From positions 27,501 to 91,500 of the forward strand of contig CAUYUJ010018627.1 of the NCBI GenBank assembly GCA_963575745.1: 64,000 bases of DNA, read 5' to 3'. Position numbers and translations under genes: made by a program. The notes under the pieces are model-generated. The model saw only the letters and a program-made list of their open reading frames with translations. It was not told the origin of the DNA and did no database searches. The first letter of the stretch is position 1. Every line of letters starts with the position of its first letter. The stretch is from Prorocentrum cordatum. Its lineage: Eukaryota; Sar; Dinophyceae; Prorocentrales; Prorocentraceae. Shown in pieces: positions 42,125 through 53,183 of the stretch.

Positions 42125-43400
42125 TCCTTGTGATGGGTGTGCCGAAATGGCCCGAGGCCGCCATGCCAACCCTGCCACTGGGGCCGTCCTCTGTGAGGGT
42201 GTGCCTCCGAAATGGCCCGAGGCCGCCATGCGAACCCTGCCACTGGGGCCTTCGGTGGAGCTCCCTATGGGGCCACGATCCTCGTGAGGGGTGTGCCGAA
42301 ATGGCCCGAGGCCGGCATGCGAACGCTGCCACTGGGGCCTTCGGTGGAGCTCCCTATGGGGCCACGATCCTCGTGAGGGGTGTGCCGAAATGGGGCGGGG
42401 CCGCCATGCGAACGCTGCCACTGGCGCCTTCGGTGTGGAGCCCTCTAGGGGCACCTTCCCCGATCCTAATGAGTGCGTGTGCCGAAATGGCCCGAGGCCG
42501 GCCATTGCGACCCTGCCACTGGGGCTTCGGTGGAAGCTCCCACGGGGCCCATGGTCTCGGAGGGGTTCCATTGTGCCGAAATGGCCCGTGGCCGCCATGC
42601 GAACCCTGCCACTGGAGGCCTTCGGTGGAGCTCCCTATGTGGCCACGATCCTCGTGAGGGGTGTGCCGAAATGGCCCGAGGCCGCCATGCGAACGCTGCC
42701 ACTGGGGCCTTCGGTGGAGCTCCCTATGGGGCCACGATCCTCGTGAAGGGTGTGCCGAAATGGCCCGAGGCCCACATGCGAACGCTGCCACTTGGGGCCT
42801 TCGGTGGAGATACCAACCAGGGCACGATCCTCGTGAGGGGGTGTGCCGAACTGGCCCGAGGCCGCCATGCGAACCCTGCCACTGGTGCCTTCGGTGGAGC
42901 TCCCTATGGGGACACGATCCTCGTGAGGGGTGTGCCGAAATGGCCCATGCGAGCCCTGCCACTGGCGCCTTCGGTGGAGCTCCCCACAGGGCCACGATCC
43001 TCGTGAGGGGTGTGCCGAGATGGCACGAGGCCGCCATGCGAACCCTGCCATTGGGGCCTTCGGTGGGGCTCCCTATGGGGCCATGGTGCTCGTGAGGGGT
43101 GCGCCGAAATGGCCCGAGGCCGCCATGCTAACCCTGCCACTGGGGCCTTCGGTGGAGCTCCCTATGGGGCCTCGGTCCTCGTGGCGGGTGTGCCGACATG
43201 GCCCGAGGCCGCCATGCGAACCCTGCCATTGGGGCCTTCGGTGGAGCTCCCTATGTGGCCACGACCCTCGTGGGGGGGGTGCGCCGAAATGGCCCGAGGC
43301 CGCCATGCGAACCTTGCCGCTGGAGCCTTCGGTGGAGCTCCCTATGGGGCCACGATCGTCGTGCGGGGTGTGCCGAAATGGCCCGAGCGAGCCCTGCCAC
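42125..43400 (-). repeat. 89-bp satellite array A2 (opposite orientation to A1)
   Basis: Unit reads GTGTGCCGAAATGGCCCGAG, CCGCCATGCGAACCCTGCC, TTCGGTGGAGCTCCCTATGG, CCACGATCCTCGTGAGG on the plus strand. The GTGTGCC box is at 42,291 and 42,380 (89 apart). About fourteen copies, some with small deletions. It fills the centre of the second inverted repeat. Confidence 0.9.
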
Positions 43401-43954
43401 TGGGGCCTTTCGCCGTCGTCGTCGTCGTCGTCATCGTCGTCGTCGTCGCCGTCGTCGTCCCATCGGCCCCCCACCCCCCTCCTTTTAAGCGCACATAAGT
43501 AAGGAAACCTATCCGAAGCGGCCGCACTCTCTTACGCACCGTTGCCATGTCCTCGACCTCGAGAACGAAAGCTCCCCCCTTGAAAGGCGGGGGCACAGGG
43601 GTGGGGGTGAAACATGGGAAGCATGAGTAGGTGAAGCATGGGGGTGGGGCCCTGTCTCCAACCACGGTGAAACATGAATAGGGCGCGGCCCCCCCCGCCC
43701 TCGCGGGGCGGCCTTGCCCCCTGGGGCGTGGTCGGGGATCAGGGGCCTCGAGGGGACTCAGGGACTTCTGAATTAGAACTAGAAGGTGGGGATGAGGAGA
43801 AGGGGGAGGAGGAGAAGGAGGAGGAGCAGGACGACGACGACGAGTGCCCAACACCACAGGATGGTTGAGGAAAAAATGTCATTCCTCCTTCCTACACCCG
43901 CATCGACATCATCACAATCACAGACGTCCGCCTTTTTGGCATCGTCATTTTGGT
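43401..43954 (+). other. Central spacer of second inverted repeat, no gene
   Basis: Starts with a (GTC)n-like tract (43,410-43,460), then unique GC-rich sequence with a GGGTGGGG-type stretch, then the 120-bp module copy at 43,820-43,945. Confidence 0.5.
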
Positions 43955-44019
43955 TTCGCCACAGCGGCTCACCCGCTGAAGCGGTGCGCGCATCCGATCT
44001 GGCCCCGCAAAAGTGATAT

Positions 44020-44412
44020 GTGTGCATACCTTTGCCAGTGGCCCAAAGCTGCGGTCTGATGTCAAGCCCGCGTTCCCGCGCCCCGCGCACTCCCCCGCTC
44101 TCGAGAGCCATGGCAGAGGCCGAGGCCGCGCGCGCCGCAGCCGAGACGAGTCGCGCCCCGCGCACTCCCCCGCTCTTGCCGACGAGAGCCATGGCAGAGG
44201 CCGAGGCCGTGCGCGCCGAAGCCGAGACGAGTCGCGCCCCGTGGACTCCCCCGAGCCCGCCGCCTCCGAGCCCGCCGAGAGCCATGGCAGAGGCCGCGCG
44301 CACCGAACCCGAGACGAAGCCCGAGCGCGGCGGCGACTACTTGATCGAGATCTTCCAGCGGGTCAAGAAGGTCGAGCAGACGTGGAAGTGCATGGAGGAA
44401 ACCCACGGTTGA
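44020..44412 (+). CDS. Unknown Ala/Pro/Glu-rich protein, 130 aa (inverted repeat 2, right)
   Basis: Mirror of 41,708-42,061 with three rather than two AMAEAEA-type repeats, so it is longer. The C-terminal block is PERGGDYLIEIFQRVKKVEQ. The downstream segment that continues the left copy is partly deleted here (the VDQYDYRH part is missing), so this copy is more damaged at its 3' side. Confidence 0.4.
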   Translation: MCIPLPVAQSCGLMSSPRSRAPRTPPLSRAMAEAEAARAAAETSRAPRTPPLLPTRAMAEAEAVRAEAETSRAPWTPPSPPPPSPPRAMAEAARTEPETKPERGGDYLIEIFQRVKKVEQTWKCMEETHG

Positions 44413-45483
44413 AGGCCGCCTTCCTGAACATGTATGGTTCAGGAGGGCCCCCATCTGAGGGCCACGTTCAAGGTGACCCTCGAAGTAGAGACTGAGTGGG
44501 TCGACCCACGCTCGGAGTCTAATTGAGGGCGGGAAAAAGCATCGTCAATCATCAACATCGCCATCACCATCACCATCACCGTCATCATCACCGTCATCAT
44601 CATCATCATCATCATCATCCTGATCATCATCATCATCAGCATGATCATCCTCATCCGTCTCACCATCACCAACATCATCATCACCAGCATCGTCATCACT
44701 CTCACTCTCTTGATCCTCCCACTCCGGCTCCTACTCCCCCTCCCTCCTCCATTGCGCAACCCATTCAAGGACGAGCCCGAGGGGCCAAGGAGGACGACGA
44801 CGACGAGGGCCCAACACCGCAGGATGGTTGGGGAAACATGTCATTCCTCCTTCCTACACCCGCATCGACATCATCACAATCACAGACGTCCGCCTTTTTG
44901 ACATCGCCACATAGGTAGCTCCACCGAAGGCCCCAGTGGCAGGGTTAGCTTGGCGGCCTCGGGCCATTTCGGCACACCCCTCACACGGTCCATAGCATCA
45001 TAGGGAGCTTCACCGAAAGCGGTACCCACCACGCGGTGCCCACCACGCGGCCCTTCGCCCACGGGCGACGGCGAGGGCCGAACCCAATCCTCAACAATAT
45101 GAAGGGTCACGGTCAAAGTGACCTTCTTCCAGATCCTGCCCTCGGTGTCACGAGTGGAAATGCCAGCGCGTACATCGTGAGAAGGGCATCCTTCAACCAC
45201 GCGTAGTTGAAGGATGCCTTCCTCGCGATGCACCAGGCCACCTTGAGGGCCGTCTTGAATCATCAAGGGCCATCTTGGGAACTGCTCGGGGCCAATCCTG
45301 CTGGTTTCGTGGCCCTCCCCACGTCGCTCCCCCATGGGCCCCAATCGGGGCCTGTCGCCCGTGACGCCCCAGAGTGTTTGGCGTCGGGCGCGGCCCCGTC
45401 GAGCGCCCATTGGGGGGAGTGGCGCCGAGGCCCTAGGGGGGGCCTGCTCGGAGCCCGAGCCTTTTCCGCGCCCCCCCCCCCCG

Positions 45484-46137
45484 ATGCCGCTTTGGCACTG
45501 GATCGAACGGCGCCCTTTACTGCGCGAGGGCGCGAGCGGCATCCTGCGACGCGCGATCCGCGCGATGATGGACGCCACGTACGCTGCCGACATATGCAAC
45601 TACAACGGCACGTGGGCCGATGCAACGTTGGCGACCTTCCTGTTCGAAGCTGAGCGCTACCCTGCCGCCCTCGATGCATGCATGAGGCTGCGTCTCGACC
45701 CGCGCGCCGTCTGGGGCGACTTCGGCCACTTCGCTTTCATGGCGTCAGAGTGCGGGTTCGAGCCGTCCGAGCAGGCCCGCGCCCACTACTGCTGGATCTT
45801 CGCCGACATCGATGCGAGCACGAAGCAGCTGCCAGCGGCCGCCAACAAGCCCGACGGCGTCTCCGACGGCAAGCCCGATTACAACAAGTACGACGGCATC
45901 TTCGGCGGCAGCTCCGACAGCAAGCCCGACGGCATCTACGACGGCCAGCCCCGCGCGCCAGCAGGACCTTCGGCCGCGCCCTCGTCCTCAGCACGGTTGT
46001 TCAGCGCACCGGCAACAGCAGGACCTTCGGCCGCGCCCTCGTCCTCAGCACGGTTGTTCAGCGTGCCAGCAAGACCTTCGGCCGCGCCCTCGTCCCCCGC
46101 ATCGCACACAGGGCAGTGCCGGCAGGGCAGCGGCTGA
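45484..46137 (+). pseudogene. Unknown protein MPLWHWIERR..., truncated by TGA (inverted repeat 2, right)
   Basis: Counterpart of 39,765-40,586. The frame ends at TGA 46,135-46,137 (…QGSG stop) where the left arm has TGG, removing the basic C-terminus. The coding remnant continues to about 46,300 with further shifts. The conserved N-terminal domain is intact with a handful of substitutions. Confidence 0.5.
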
Positions 46138-46439
46138 TTTCGCGAGAGGGCGGGCAACCCAAAGGGGCCTCGCTTGGGCGGTAGGGGCGGGACGACGTCT
46201 GCCAACGCGCAGTGGCATTCGGGTCTGCACAAGGCTCGGCGAGAGGGCTGGGGAGCCGAGTACAGGAGGCTTTACAAGAAGCCGCCCAGTGCGGCTCAGA
46301 AGTAGGCGCTACTTTTACTTTAATTAGACTTCGGTGCTGCTTCAGCACTGGCTGCCTTCAAATACAACAAATTAGCCTGGCGAATGACCCGACCATATGC
46401 AGTTGTGAATACCGCAATTGTGATGTCATCTTCGCCCGC

Positions 46440-47095
46440 GCTCCCTATATGGGGCCACGAAACGTGTGAGGGGTGTGCCAAAATGGGGCGCGTACCGCAT
46501 GCGGGCTGCGCCACTGGGATCTTGGGTGGAGCTCCCTATGGGGCCACGAAACGTGCGAGGGGTGTGCCAAAATTGGGCGCGTACCGCATGCGGGCTGTGC
46601 AACTCTGGGGCCTAAGGTGGAGCCTCCTATGGGGCCATGAAGCGTGTCGGGGGTGTGCCAAAATTGGGCGCGTACCGCATGCGGGCTTCGCCACTGGAGC
46701 CTACGTTGGAGCTCCGTATGGGGCCACAAAACGTGTGAGGGGTGTGCCAAAATCGGGCGCGTACCGCATGCGGGCGGCGCCATTGGGACCATAGGTGGGG
46801 CTCCCTATGGGGCCACGAAACGTGTGAGGGGTGTGCCAAAATTGGGCGCGTACCGTATGCGGGCTTCGCCACTGGGACCTTGGGTGGGGTTCCGTATGGG
46901 GCCACGAAGCGTGTGAGAGGTGCGCCAAAATTTGGCGCGTACCGCATGCGGGCTGCGTCACTGTGGCCTAAGGTGGAGCTCCCTATGGGGCCACGAAGCG
47001 TGTGAGGGGTGTGCCAAAATGGGGCGCGTCCCGCATGCGGGCTGCGCCACTGGGGCCATAGGTGGAGCTCCCGAGCTCCGCATGGGGCCACGAAA
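46440..47095 (-). repeat. 89-bp satellite array A3
   Basis: Complementary in orientation to A1 and placed symmetrically in the right arm. About seven copies with GGTGTGCCAAAATTGGGCGC and GTACCGCATGCGGGC boxes. Confidence 0.9.
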
Positions 47096-47824
47096 CGCGC
47101 GAGAGGTGAAGATGGTGGTGGGAGGAAGGGAGAGAGGAGGAGGAAGGAGAGGACAGGAGGGGAGGAGGAACGCGGGGCGCCGTCTCTTCAAAACGAGGTC
47201 CCAACGCCACAGGATGGTTGGGAAATAGCCCTCGCATCCCCGTCCTCGTCGTCCTCGTCGCCCTTGTCGTCGTCGTCGTCGTCGTTGTCCTCGGCGTCCT
47301 CGTCCTCGTTCTTGTCGTTTTCCCCGTCGTCGTCGTCGCCGTCGTCGTCCTCGTCGCCCCCCCCCCCCCACCGCAAACTTCGCGGCTTCCCCGCTCCCGC
47401 GTGTTGTTTCAGCGGCTTCCCCGCTATGTTGTGTTTCAGCTGAGTTTATATTCCGCGAGGGTGTCATATTCGAAACTATTGATATTGCGATTGCGAGTTC
47501 AATTCGAAACGTGCGAATACTCCGATTGTGAGGATCTCTCAAGCCATTCGTCCGAAAACGCTCTGCTCTGCTGCCACCAATTCCCCTGCTACCAGGCCAG
47601 GGGGAGGGGGGGGGCGCGCAGGAGGCGAGGGGGATGTATAGGAGAAGAGGCAGGCAGACGACGACGACGACGACGACGACGACTCGACGACGACGGCGGC
47701 AACGGCTGCACCGACCCCCAAACAGCGCTTGCACTGCAGGCCGATAACTGTGGTTGGGTTTAGCAGGGCCGAGCTGCGGGCCGATATCGCGCAGATCAGA
47801 GTGACCCGATCACTCCCAGTCCTC

Positions 47825-47868
47825 GACGATCTCGTATGTGACCATCGATGGTCACATACGAGATCGTC
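47825..47868. repeat. Perfect 44-bp palindrome
   Basis: GACGATCTCGTATGTGACC on one side, centred on ATCGAT, with exact complement on the other side and no loop. Could form a cruciform, or be an end-to-end junction of inverted copies. Confidence 0.9.
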
Positions 47869-47969
47869 TGATCAGGCTGACCTTCTTCAGGCGCAAACCG
47901 ACGGGCGGGTGGTCTGGCATGATCGGGCGCACCAGTTTCTCAAGGGTCGTGCGAAGCCCGATTCGTGTG

Positions 47970-48025
47970 CGAAAAAGCTGTAGCAGATGTTCGACTGCAT
48001 CGATGCATCTGCTACAGCTTTTTCG
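47970..48025. repeat. 20-bp stem, 16-base loop hairpin
   Basis: CGAAAAAGCTGTAGCAGATG at 47,970-47,989 pairs exactly with 48,006-48,025. The loop contains ATCGATG. It lies 101 bp from the 44-bp palindrome. Confidence 0.9.
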
Positions 48026-48611
48026 TCCGCTTCTCGGGCGCAGGCTTTTCGATCGGCTCATCGGTCGGGTCGAGCAGCGCACTCGATCGGCTCCAAGCCG
48101 ATCGGCTTCTGCCACTGCTAGCGGCCGATCGCGCGGGCTCCTCCATGGTCGCCCGCGCAGGCTCCATGGCCATGCAACCGAGTGGGATTCGGCACAGCAA
48201 ATTAGAAAGCGAGCGCTCGTGAGTCGAAGACATGCGGAGGTGGACGAGGGAGAAGATTATACTCATTATGATTGGGGTGGTGGCGATGTGGATAATGAGA
48301 AGGATGGTGAGGATGTTGGTGAGGATGATGACGATGACGACGACGATGGTGCGCTGCTATGGCGAAACAGAACATATTGCGCGCATGGGGCGGCATCGCC
48401 GCATCGCCAGGTGTGACAGGGGATGCTTACATTGGCTTATGAGGAGGGGGCATGTGACGGAAGGGTGTATAGCAGCATCGCTGATGCATCCTGGGTTCTC
48501 TCTGGTCGTTGGCCCTCCCGCCCCCCTATCCGTCTCGTCCTCCTTCCCCATCCGCGCCTTCTTCCCCCCCCGCCCCTCTCCCGACCCCATCCTCATCGCC
48601 CCCCCTCCCCT

Positions 48612-48651
48612 AGCGGCACCACCGCTGCAGCGGCTTTTCCGCTGGCCCAAG
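48612..48651 (+). other. Two AGCGG/CCGCT hairpins and SL-like end before a gene
   Basis: AGCGG-CACCA-CCGCT (48,612-48,626) and AGCGG-CTTTT-CCGCT (48,629-48,643), followed by GGCCCAAG (48,644-48,651), close to the SL end GGCTCAAG. ATG 48,674 follows 22 bases later. Confidence 0.55.
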
Positions 48652-48673
48652 AGCAGCGACCACGTCGCAGACA

Positions 48674-50394
48674 TTGATGGCGCGCATTGGCGCCGTGCGA
48701 CTTCTCCTGCAGGACATGACTGGCTCGCCTCGCCACGAGTCCACATCGCAGGTTCAGGCGAACGCCTTGGATACCCTGGTTGCGAGGGGGCAAGCAGGTC
48801 TTTCTGACGACCAGAAGGAGAGCGCAGCGGCCCTCGTCTCCCAGGTGAACTGGCGCGGCCACCGCGACCTGAACGTCTTGCAGGCCCTGGCGCCCAGTGC
48901 ACATGGGCCGATGGGCCCCGCGCGGCAGCGCGCGAAATGCCAGAACTTCTTGGCCCTGATGAACCACGTCACAGCGGCAGGATGGGACCGCCTGCTCGAG
49001 GAAGGGGTTCCACCGAGCGCAGTTCAGAGCATACTGGCGCAGCGCATCATTCGCGTTGGGGGCGTGCATGCGGACGAGTATTCGCTGAAGCTTGCTAACT
49101 CGGCCTTCTTGCTCTTCACCGTGCCCGATCGGGTCGAGACCATGTCCTACTACGACAAGAAGAAGTACTACGACAACTTCAAGACGGCGCACCACCGCGT
49201 GGCGGAGAAGTCGCCGCGGCCAGCGCCTATATGCTGGAGCTCCCGCAGACGCCTCAGGACCTCCTGGCGTCGTTCCCGACGGTCTACCATGCCGCGTTCT
49301 CGGCAACGCCTGGGGGCGGCCCAGCCGCGTGCCCCCTGGACATGCGACTCCTTTGAGACTTGGAGGCGCCCTATCGGCGCCGCGGTGCCGCGCCCGCCTG
49401 CTCGGACCGCACCAGCGGCGCGGCGTCGCAGGAGCTGGCCACCAGGGCGCCTCCGATCCAGATGGAGCAGTACATGCAACAGCAGATGCAGCAGATGCAG
49501 CAGATGACGCAGATGATGTAGATGGCTTTCGGCGCGGCGGCGGGAAGCATGCGAGGGGGCCAGAGCGCAGCGCCGGCAGGGGGCGGCGATCTCTTGGACA
49601 ACCTGACGGCGTTCGGCGCGAATCGGCGGCCTGGTAGACACCCTGCTCTCGCCACGACGGGCGCGGCTCGCGCGGGCTCGAGCGATGCGTTGGCGAGCCT
49701 TCCACAGGCCGCGGCGCCGACCGCGGGATCGCAGCACGCTGGTCCGCCCAACGTGACATCGTCAGCAGAGTGGTCGCAGCAGATCGCGGCGTCGGCAGCG
49801 GCGCCCCCGACCCAGTCGCAGCCGATCGTGGCGTCGGCAGCGGCGCCCCCGACCCAGTCGCAGCCGATCGCGGCGTCGGCAGCGGCGAGCGCGCCGCCAG
49901 CCGCTGAGCCAGCCGTCGAGCTCGCGCGGCCCTTGAGGATGGACATCAAGACACAGGTCGAGAAGGCCATGAACATGATGCTGCATAAGAAGAATACGAA
50001 GCAGGCGAAGAAACGCCCAGCGGCATGCCAGGCGGCCGACGAGCGCGAGCAGGAGAACGAGGACGGTGAGCAGGAGGGGGTGGAGGACCAGCGTTCGTCA
50101 CCGAAGGCCAGAGGACGGCCAAAGGCGAAGACGGCGGCGAAGCCGAAAGCCAAGCCCAAGGACGCGGCGACGACGACGCCCGCGTCCAAGCCCAAGGTCC
50201 AGGCGCTCATTTCCGACATCGTTGCGTGGACGGGCTCGGACGGGAGCGTCAACAAGAACACGTTCGCATCGAGGATTTACTCCAGGGCCAAGAAGCGGGC
50301 AGCTGATGACGGCTACCCGCACGATGCATCGGTCGAGGTGGCGAAGAAGGCCTACGGCGCGGCAGCCGCGATGTGGGATGCCAAGTGCAGCTGA
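48674..50394 (+). pseudogene. AT-hook/Gln-Met-rich unknown protein, three disabling changes
   Basis: Starts MMARIGAVRLLLQD. The N-terminal 175 residues are globular (LSDDQKESAAALVSQVNWRG, YYDKKKYYDNFKTAHHR). One base is missing near 49,200-49,212; the continuation in the next frame (MLELPQTPQDLLASFP) is interrupted by TGA 49,354-49,356 and TAG 49,519-49,521 within a Gln/Met run. It then runs open from 49,522 to 50,394 with Ala/Pro repeats (AASAAAPPTQSQPI twice), a RGRPKAK AT-hook-like motif and a C-terminal domain (VQALISDIVAWTGSDG to MWDAKCS). Probably a chromatin- or DNA-binding protein; family unknown. Not functional as it stands unless these are assembly errors. Confidence 0.55.
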
Positions 50395-50724
50395 TCGCGG
50401 GCGCGTTGAGCTGCGCGCCAAGCCTGCCTTTGCACTGGATAGGATCTGGGAGGGCGAGGAGGATGAGGGGGACAAGGAGGAGGGTGAGGAGGAGGAGCAA
50501 GCACCGAGTCTAAGATGCACGCGAGCCCCGCACCGTCGGGGCTGCGTGCATCGCGCCTGGGCATATGCCTGCAGAGCCAGCCGCGTTCGGGGCACAACAT
50601 AATGCGTGCCCAATCAAAGAGCCCCCAGGAAAGCCCAGAGGAAGGGGCGGTGGGTGGCGGGGGGGCTGTCGCCCGCGGGCGAACACTTGGGTGCCCTTTC
50701 CTGCCACGTCGCCAGCATGATCAT

Positions 50725-51012
50725 GTTATCATCCCGTTATCAGCCTTGTTATCAGTGTTATCACGCTCGTTATTATTGTTACCAATGTTATCAGATAACA
50801 CCGTGATAACGGTTATCAGATGTTGAGAACGCGCGTGATAACGATGAAAACATGTTATCACGCCGCTTGATAACGCTGATAACACGAAGTGCGAAACATT
50901 CGCGTTATCAGACATCCTTGATAACGGTTATCAGATGTTATCAGGTTGTTATCACAGCCCTTGATAACGCGCTTGATAACGGTGATAGCGGCCATGGTAA
51001 CAGTGTGATAAC
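50725..51012. promoter_or_regulatory. Cluster of 19 GTTATCA/TGATAAC heptamers
   Basis: Eleven GTTATCA (50,725, 50,736, 50,748, 50,757, 50,787, 50,812, 50,854, 50,904, 50,927, 50,937, 50,948) and eight TGATAAC (50,804, 50,836, 50,868, 50,877, 50,919, 50,962, 50,974, 51,006). Several are 9-12 bp apart, close to one helical turn, and both orientations are mixed. It lies between two genes, 180 bases upstream of ATG 51,191. Looks like a multi-site binding region for a sequence-specific protein; function not known. Confidence 0.7.
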
Positions 51013-51093
51013 GGGTTGGTAACGGCCCGATACGTCCTTCTGGCATCCTCTTCCCCCCAGCTCCCCCTCCTCCGAATTATGTTCCTCCTCCCC

Positions 51094-51128
51094 AGCGGTC
51101 TTCCGCTGGCTCGAGCGGCGCCTCCGCT
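51094..51128 (+). other. Two AGCGG/CCGCT hairpins with SL-like end
   Basis: AGCGG-TCTT-CCGCT (51,094-51,107), then GGCTCGAG (51,108-51,115, one base from the SL end), then AGCGG-CGCCT-CCGCT (51,114-51,128). About 63 bases upstream of ATG 51,191. Confidence 0.5.
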
Positions 51129-51190
51129 TCGCCTGTTGCCACCTACACGGGAGCGGCTCGCGCCCGCGCGCGGCGCGACAGGAGACCGAG

Positions 51191-53183
51191 ATGGCCACTG
51201 CCAGCGATGCCGACGACACCACGTGCGCGATCTGCCTTCAAGCGTTGCTGGGCGGCATGGAGGTTCGGACGCCCGGCTGCCTTCACAAATACCGCGCTTA
51301 CTGCGTGGACATGCACCTCGACGCCCACCACATGCAGTTCGACGATTTCCCCTGCCCGCAATGTCGAACGACGGAGCGGGCCCTGGGGAGGGCGGAGGCG
51401 GCGCTGACAGGCAGCCCGCCCGACGCCGCCGACGACGCCGACGAGGTCGACGCCATCATCGCCGACATGACGCCGCCCAGCGGCCCGCAGTTGCGGCGTG
51501 TGCCGCGGCCGCCCCAGGAGACGCAGGTTGTGCCCGCTGGGGTGGTGGACGGGGCGGGCTCGGTGCCGCCGCCAAGCCCAGCGCCGCCGCCGAGGGCGGA
51601 GGCGATGCCCACGGCGGCGGCGAAGGCTGGGGCGCGGCCAAAGGCGAAGCCAAAGCCGAAGCCAAAGGCGACGGCGAAGCCGAAGCCGAAGGCCAAGCCC
51701 AAGGCGAGGGTGGCGGTCGTCTCCGTCTTGAGCATGATGGCGCCGCGGGGCGCCGACGACCCGCCCGACGCAGCGGGCGCCCCTCCCGAGGCGCCCGAGG
51801 ACGCGCCGCCGCTTGATGGCGACGCCGCCGCCGAGGAGCCCCCGCCTGGGGCGCCTTTCCCAGAGTTGCCGCCGCAGCCGCCCGCCCAGATGCGCCCAGA
51901 GCCGACGATGATCACGCGCCCCACGTTCATGCATGACGTTCGGTTGCGATGCGGGCGGTGCAACGAAGAGGCAACTGCAGACAGGGCTCGGTTGAGGGGC
52001 AAGTCGCAGCAGAAGTACAGGTGCGACCGTTGCAATGTCCACATCGCGCAGCTTAGCCGCGAGTTCGGCGAGTTCCCGAGCAGCGACTACAAGCGCCTGG
52101 GCGAGGAGACGCAGCAGGCCTTCTCCAAGGGCGTGCGCGACGTCTCCAGCGGGAAGATGGTGGTCGCCAAAGTCAAGGAGATCATGCGGAAGTACGAGAA
52201 TCACGAGGACTACTACGCCGAGGGAGGGGAGTTCCTCCCCTAGGCGCGTGGAGCACGCGCGGCTTCGATGCCGCGCCCATCGAGGCCAACAGCCTGGAGA
52301 AGGACAAGAGGCAGTGCAGGGTCTTGGGCGCAACGCACCGCGTCCCGACCCTGTCTGGAGGCCATCGGGGAGCCAGGGGCACCGAGCGGCCCCGCGTCGC
52401 CGAGGCCTCGCACCCCTCCAAGAAGATCAAGAAGACGACGGTCGCCGACACCGACAAGGAGCTTGATGAGGAGCCTTCGGACGACGACGACTCGGACTCC
52501 AGCTCGGACTCGAGCAGCAGCTCGGGCGACAAGAAGAACAAGAAGAAAAACATGAAGGCGCAGAAGGCGCAGAAGCAGAAAAATAAGGCAGCGAAGAAGG
52601 AACGGGCGAGGGAGGAGAAAGATCGCAAGAAGGCGCTGGAGGAGAAGGAGAGGGCCAAGCAGGAGAGGAAGGCCGCCGTCGAGAGCCGCAAGGTGGCGGC
52701 GGCGAATGGCAAGTTGGCCGACAGCATCGAGAAAAAAAGGTGACGGAGACGTTGACGGCCATCAACAGGGTGGTGGGCCATCGCTTGTTCCCTGAGTTCC
52801 GCCAGAGCATCAAGGATGACATGAACGCGTTCCAGGCCAAGGTGCAGTGCATGTCGCAGGACATCGAGAAGGTCCAGAACGGCGTCGGCAGCTCCATCCG
52901 CTACGTGAGCACGACCGCCGAGGCCAAGGCCTCCGCGGCTACTGAAGGCCCCTTTGTGCCTATAACGCACTTGGCAATCCTCCCCCATCCCTCCTCCTCC
53001 TCCGCCCTCCTCTTCCTCCTTATGGGCTCTCGTCGTCGCCGTCGTCGCGGTCGCGGTCGCGTTCGGCATCTTAGGGCCCTTCGGGATCTGAAGGCCCTTA
53101 TGGCTCGTAGGGCCCATAGGGCTCCTAGGGCTCATCGGGCCCCGACGGATCACAGGGCCCCTGAGGCCTCTTCGGGCTCTTAG
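51191..53183 (+). pseudogene. RING-like zinc-finger protein with disordered linkers, two homopolymer frameshifts
   Basis: ATG 51,191. Residues 12-58 look like a RING finger: C12, C15, C30, H32, C38, C55, C58, but the fourth ligand position is Arg (HKYRAYC). Ala/Pro-rich and KPKAKPKAK linkers follow, then a second C-x2-C...C-x2-C site (RCGRCNEE, YRCDRCNVHI) and a helical C-terminus. The frame stops at 52,241 in a C run, continues one frame over (AWSTRGFDAAPIEANS, acidic/Ser run, long charged coiled coil), and shifts again at an A run near 52,736 to TETLTAINRVVGHRLFPEF. Both shifts are in homopolymers, so sequencing error is possible. Ubiquitin-ligase-like activity would be doubtful with the missing ligand. 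Confidence 0.55.

Larger units (their letters stand above)
38734..47262. mobile_element. Second inverted repeat, arms ~3.3 kb, with gene pairs and satellites
   Basis: 38,734-42,115 pairs with about 43,955-47,262 in reverse complement. Examples are GCGAGGGCTATTTCCCAACC against its complement near 47,220, the gene pair 39,765-40,586 / 45,484-46,137, the pair 41,708-42,061 / 44,020-44,412, and the (GAT)n/(CAT)n tracts. Divergence is clearly greater than in the first inverted repeat. Genes read outward from the centre. The centre holds an 89-bp satellite array. Confidence 0.75.
47263..48611. other. Unique region with palindromes; no firm gene
   Basis: Contains a (GTC)n tract (47,240-47,360), two hairpins with GCGGCTTCCCCGCT (47,390 and 47,411), a (GAC)n tract (47,659-47,700) and two strong palindromes listed separately. 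A possible reading around LEKLVRPIMPDHPPVGLRLKK on the minus strand (about 47,870-47,960) was not called. Confidence 0.4.

Noticed and set aside
42125-43400. Repeated ORFs with MCRNGPRPPCEP-type sequence in the 89-bp arrays
   Set aside because: The 89-bp period cycles through all frames and keeps both strands open; the same pseudo-protein appears in every array and frame.
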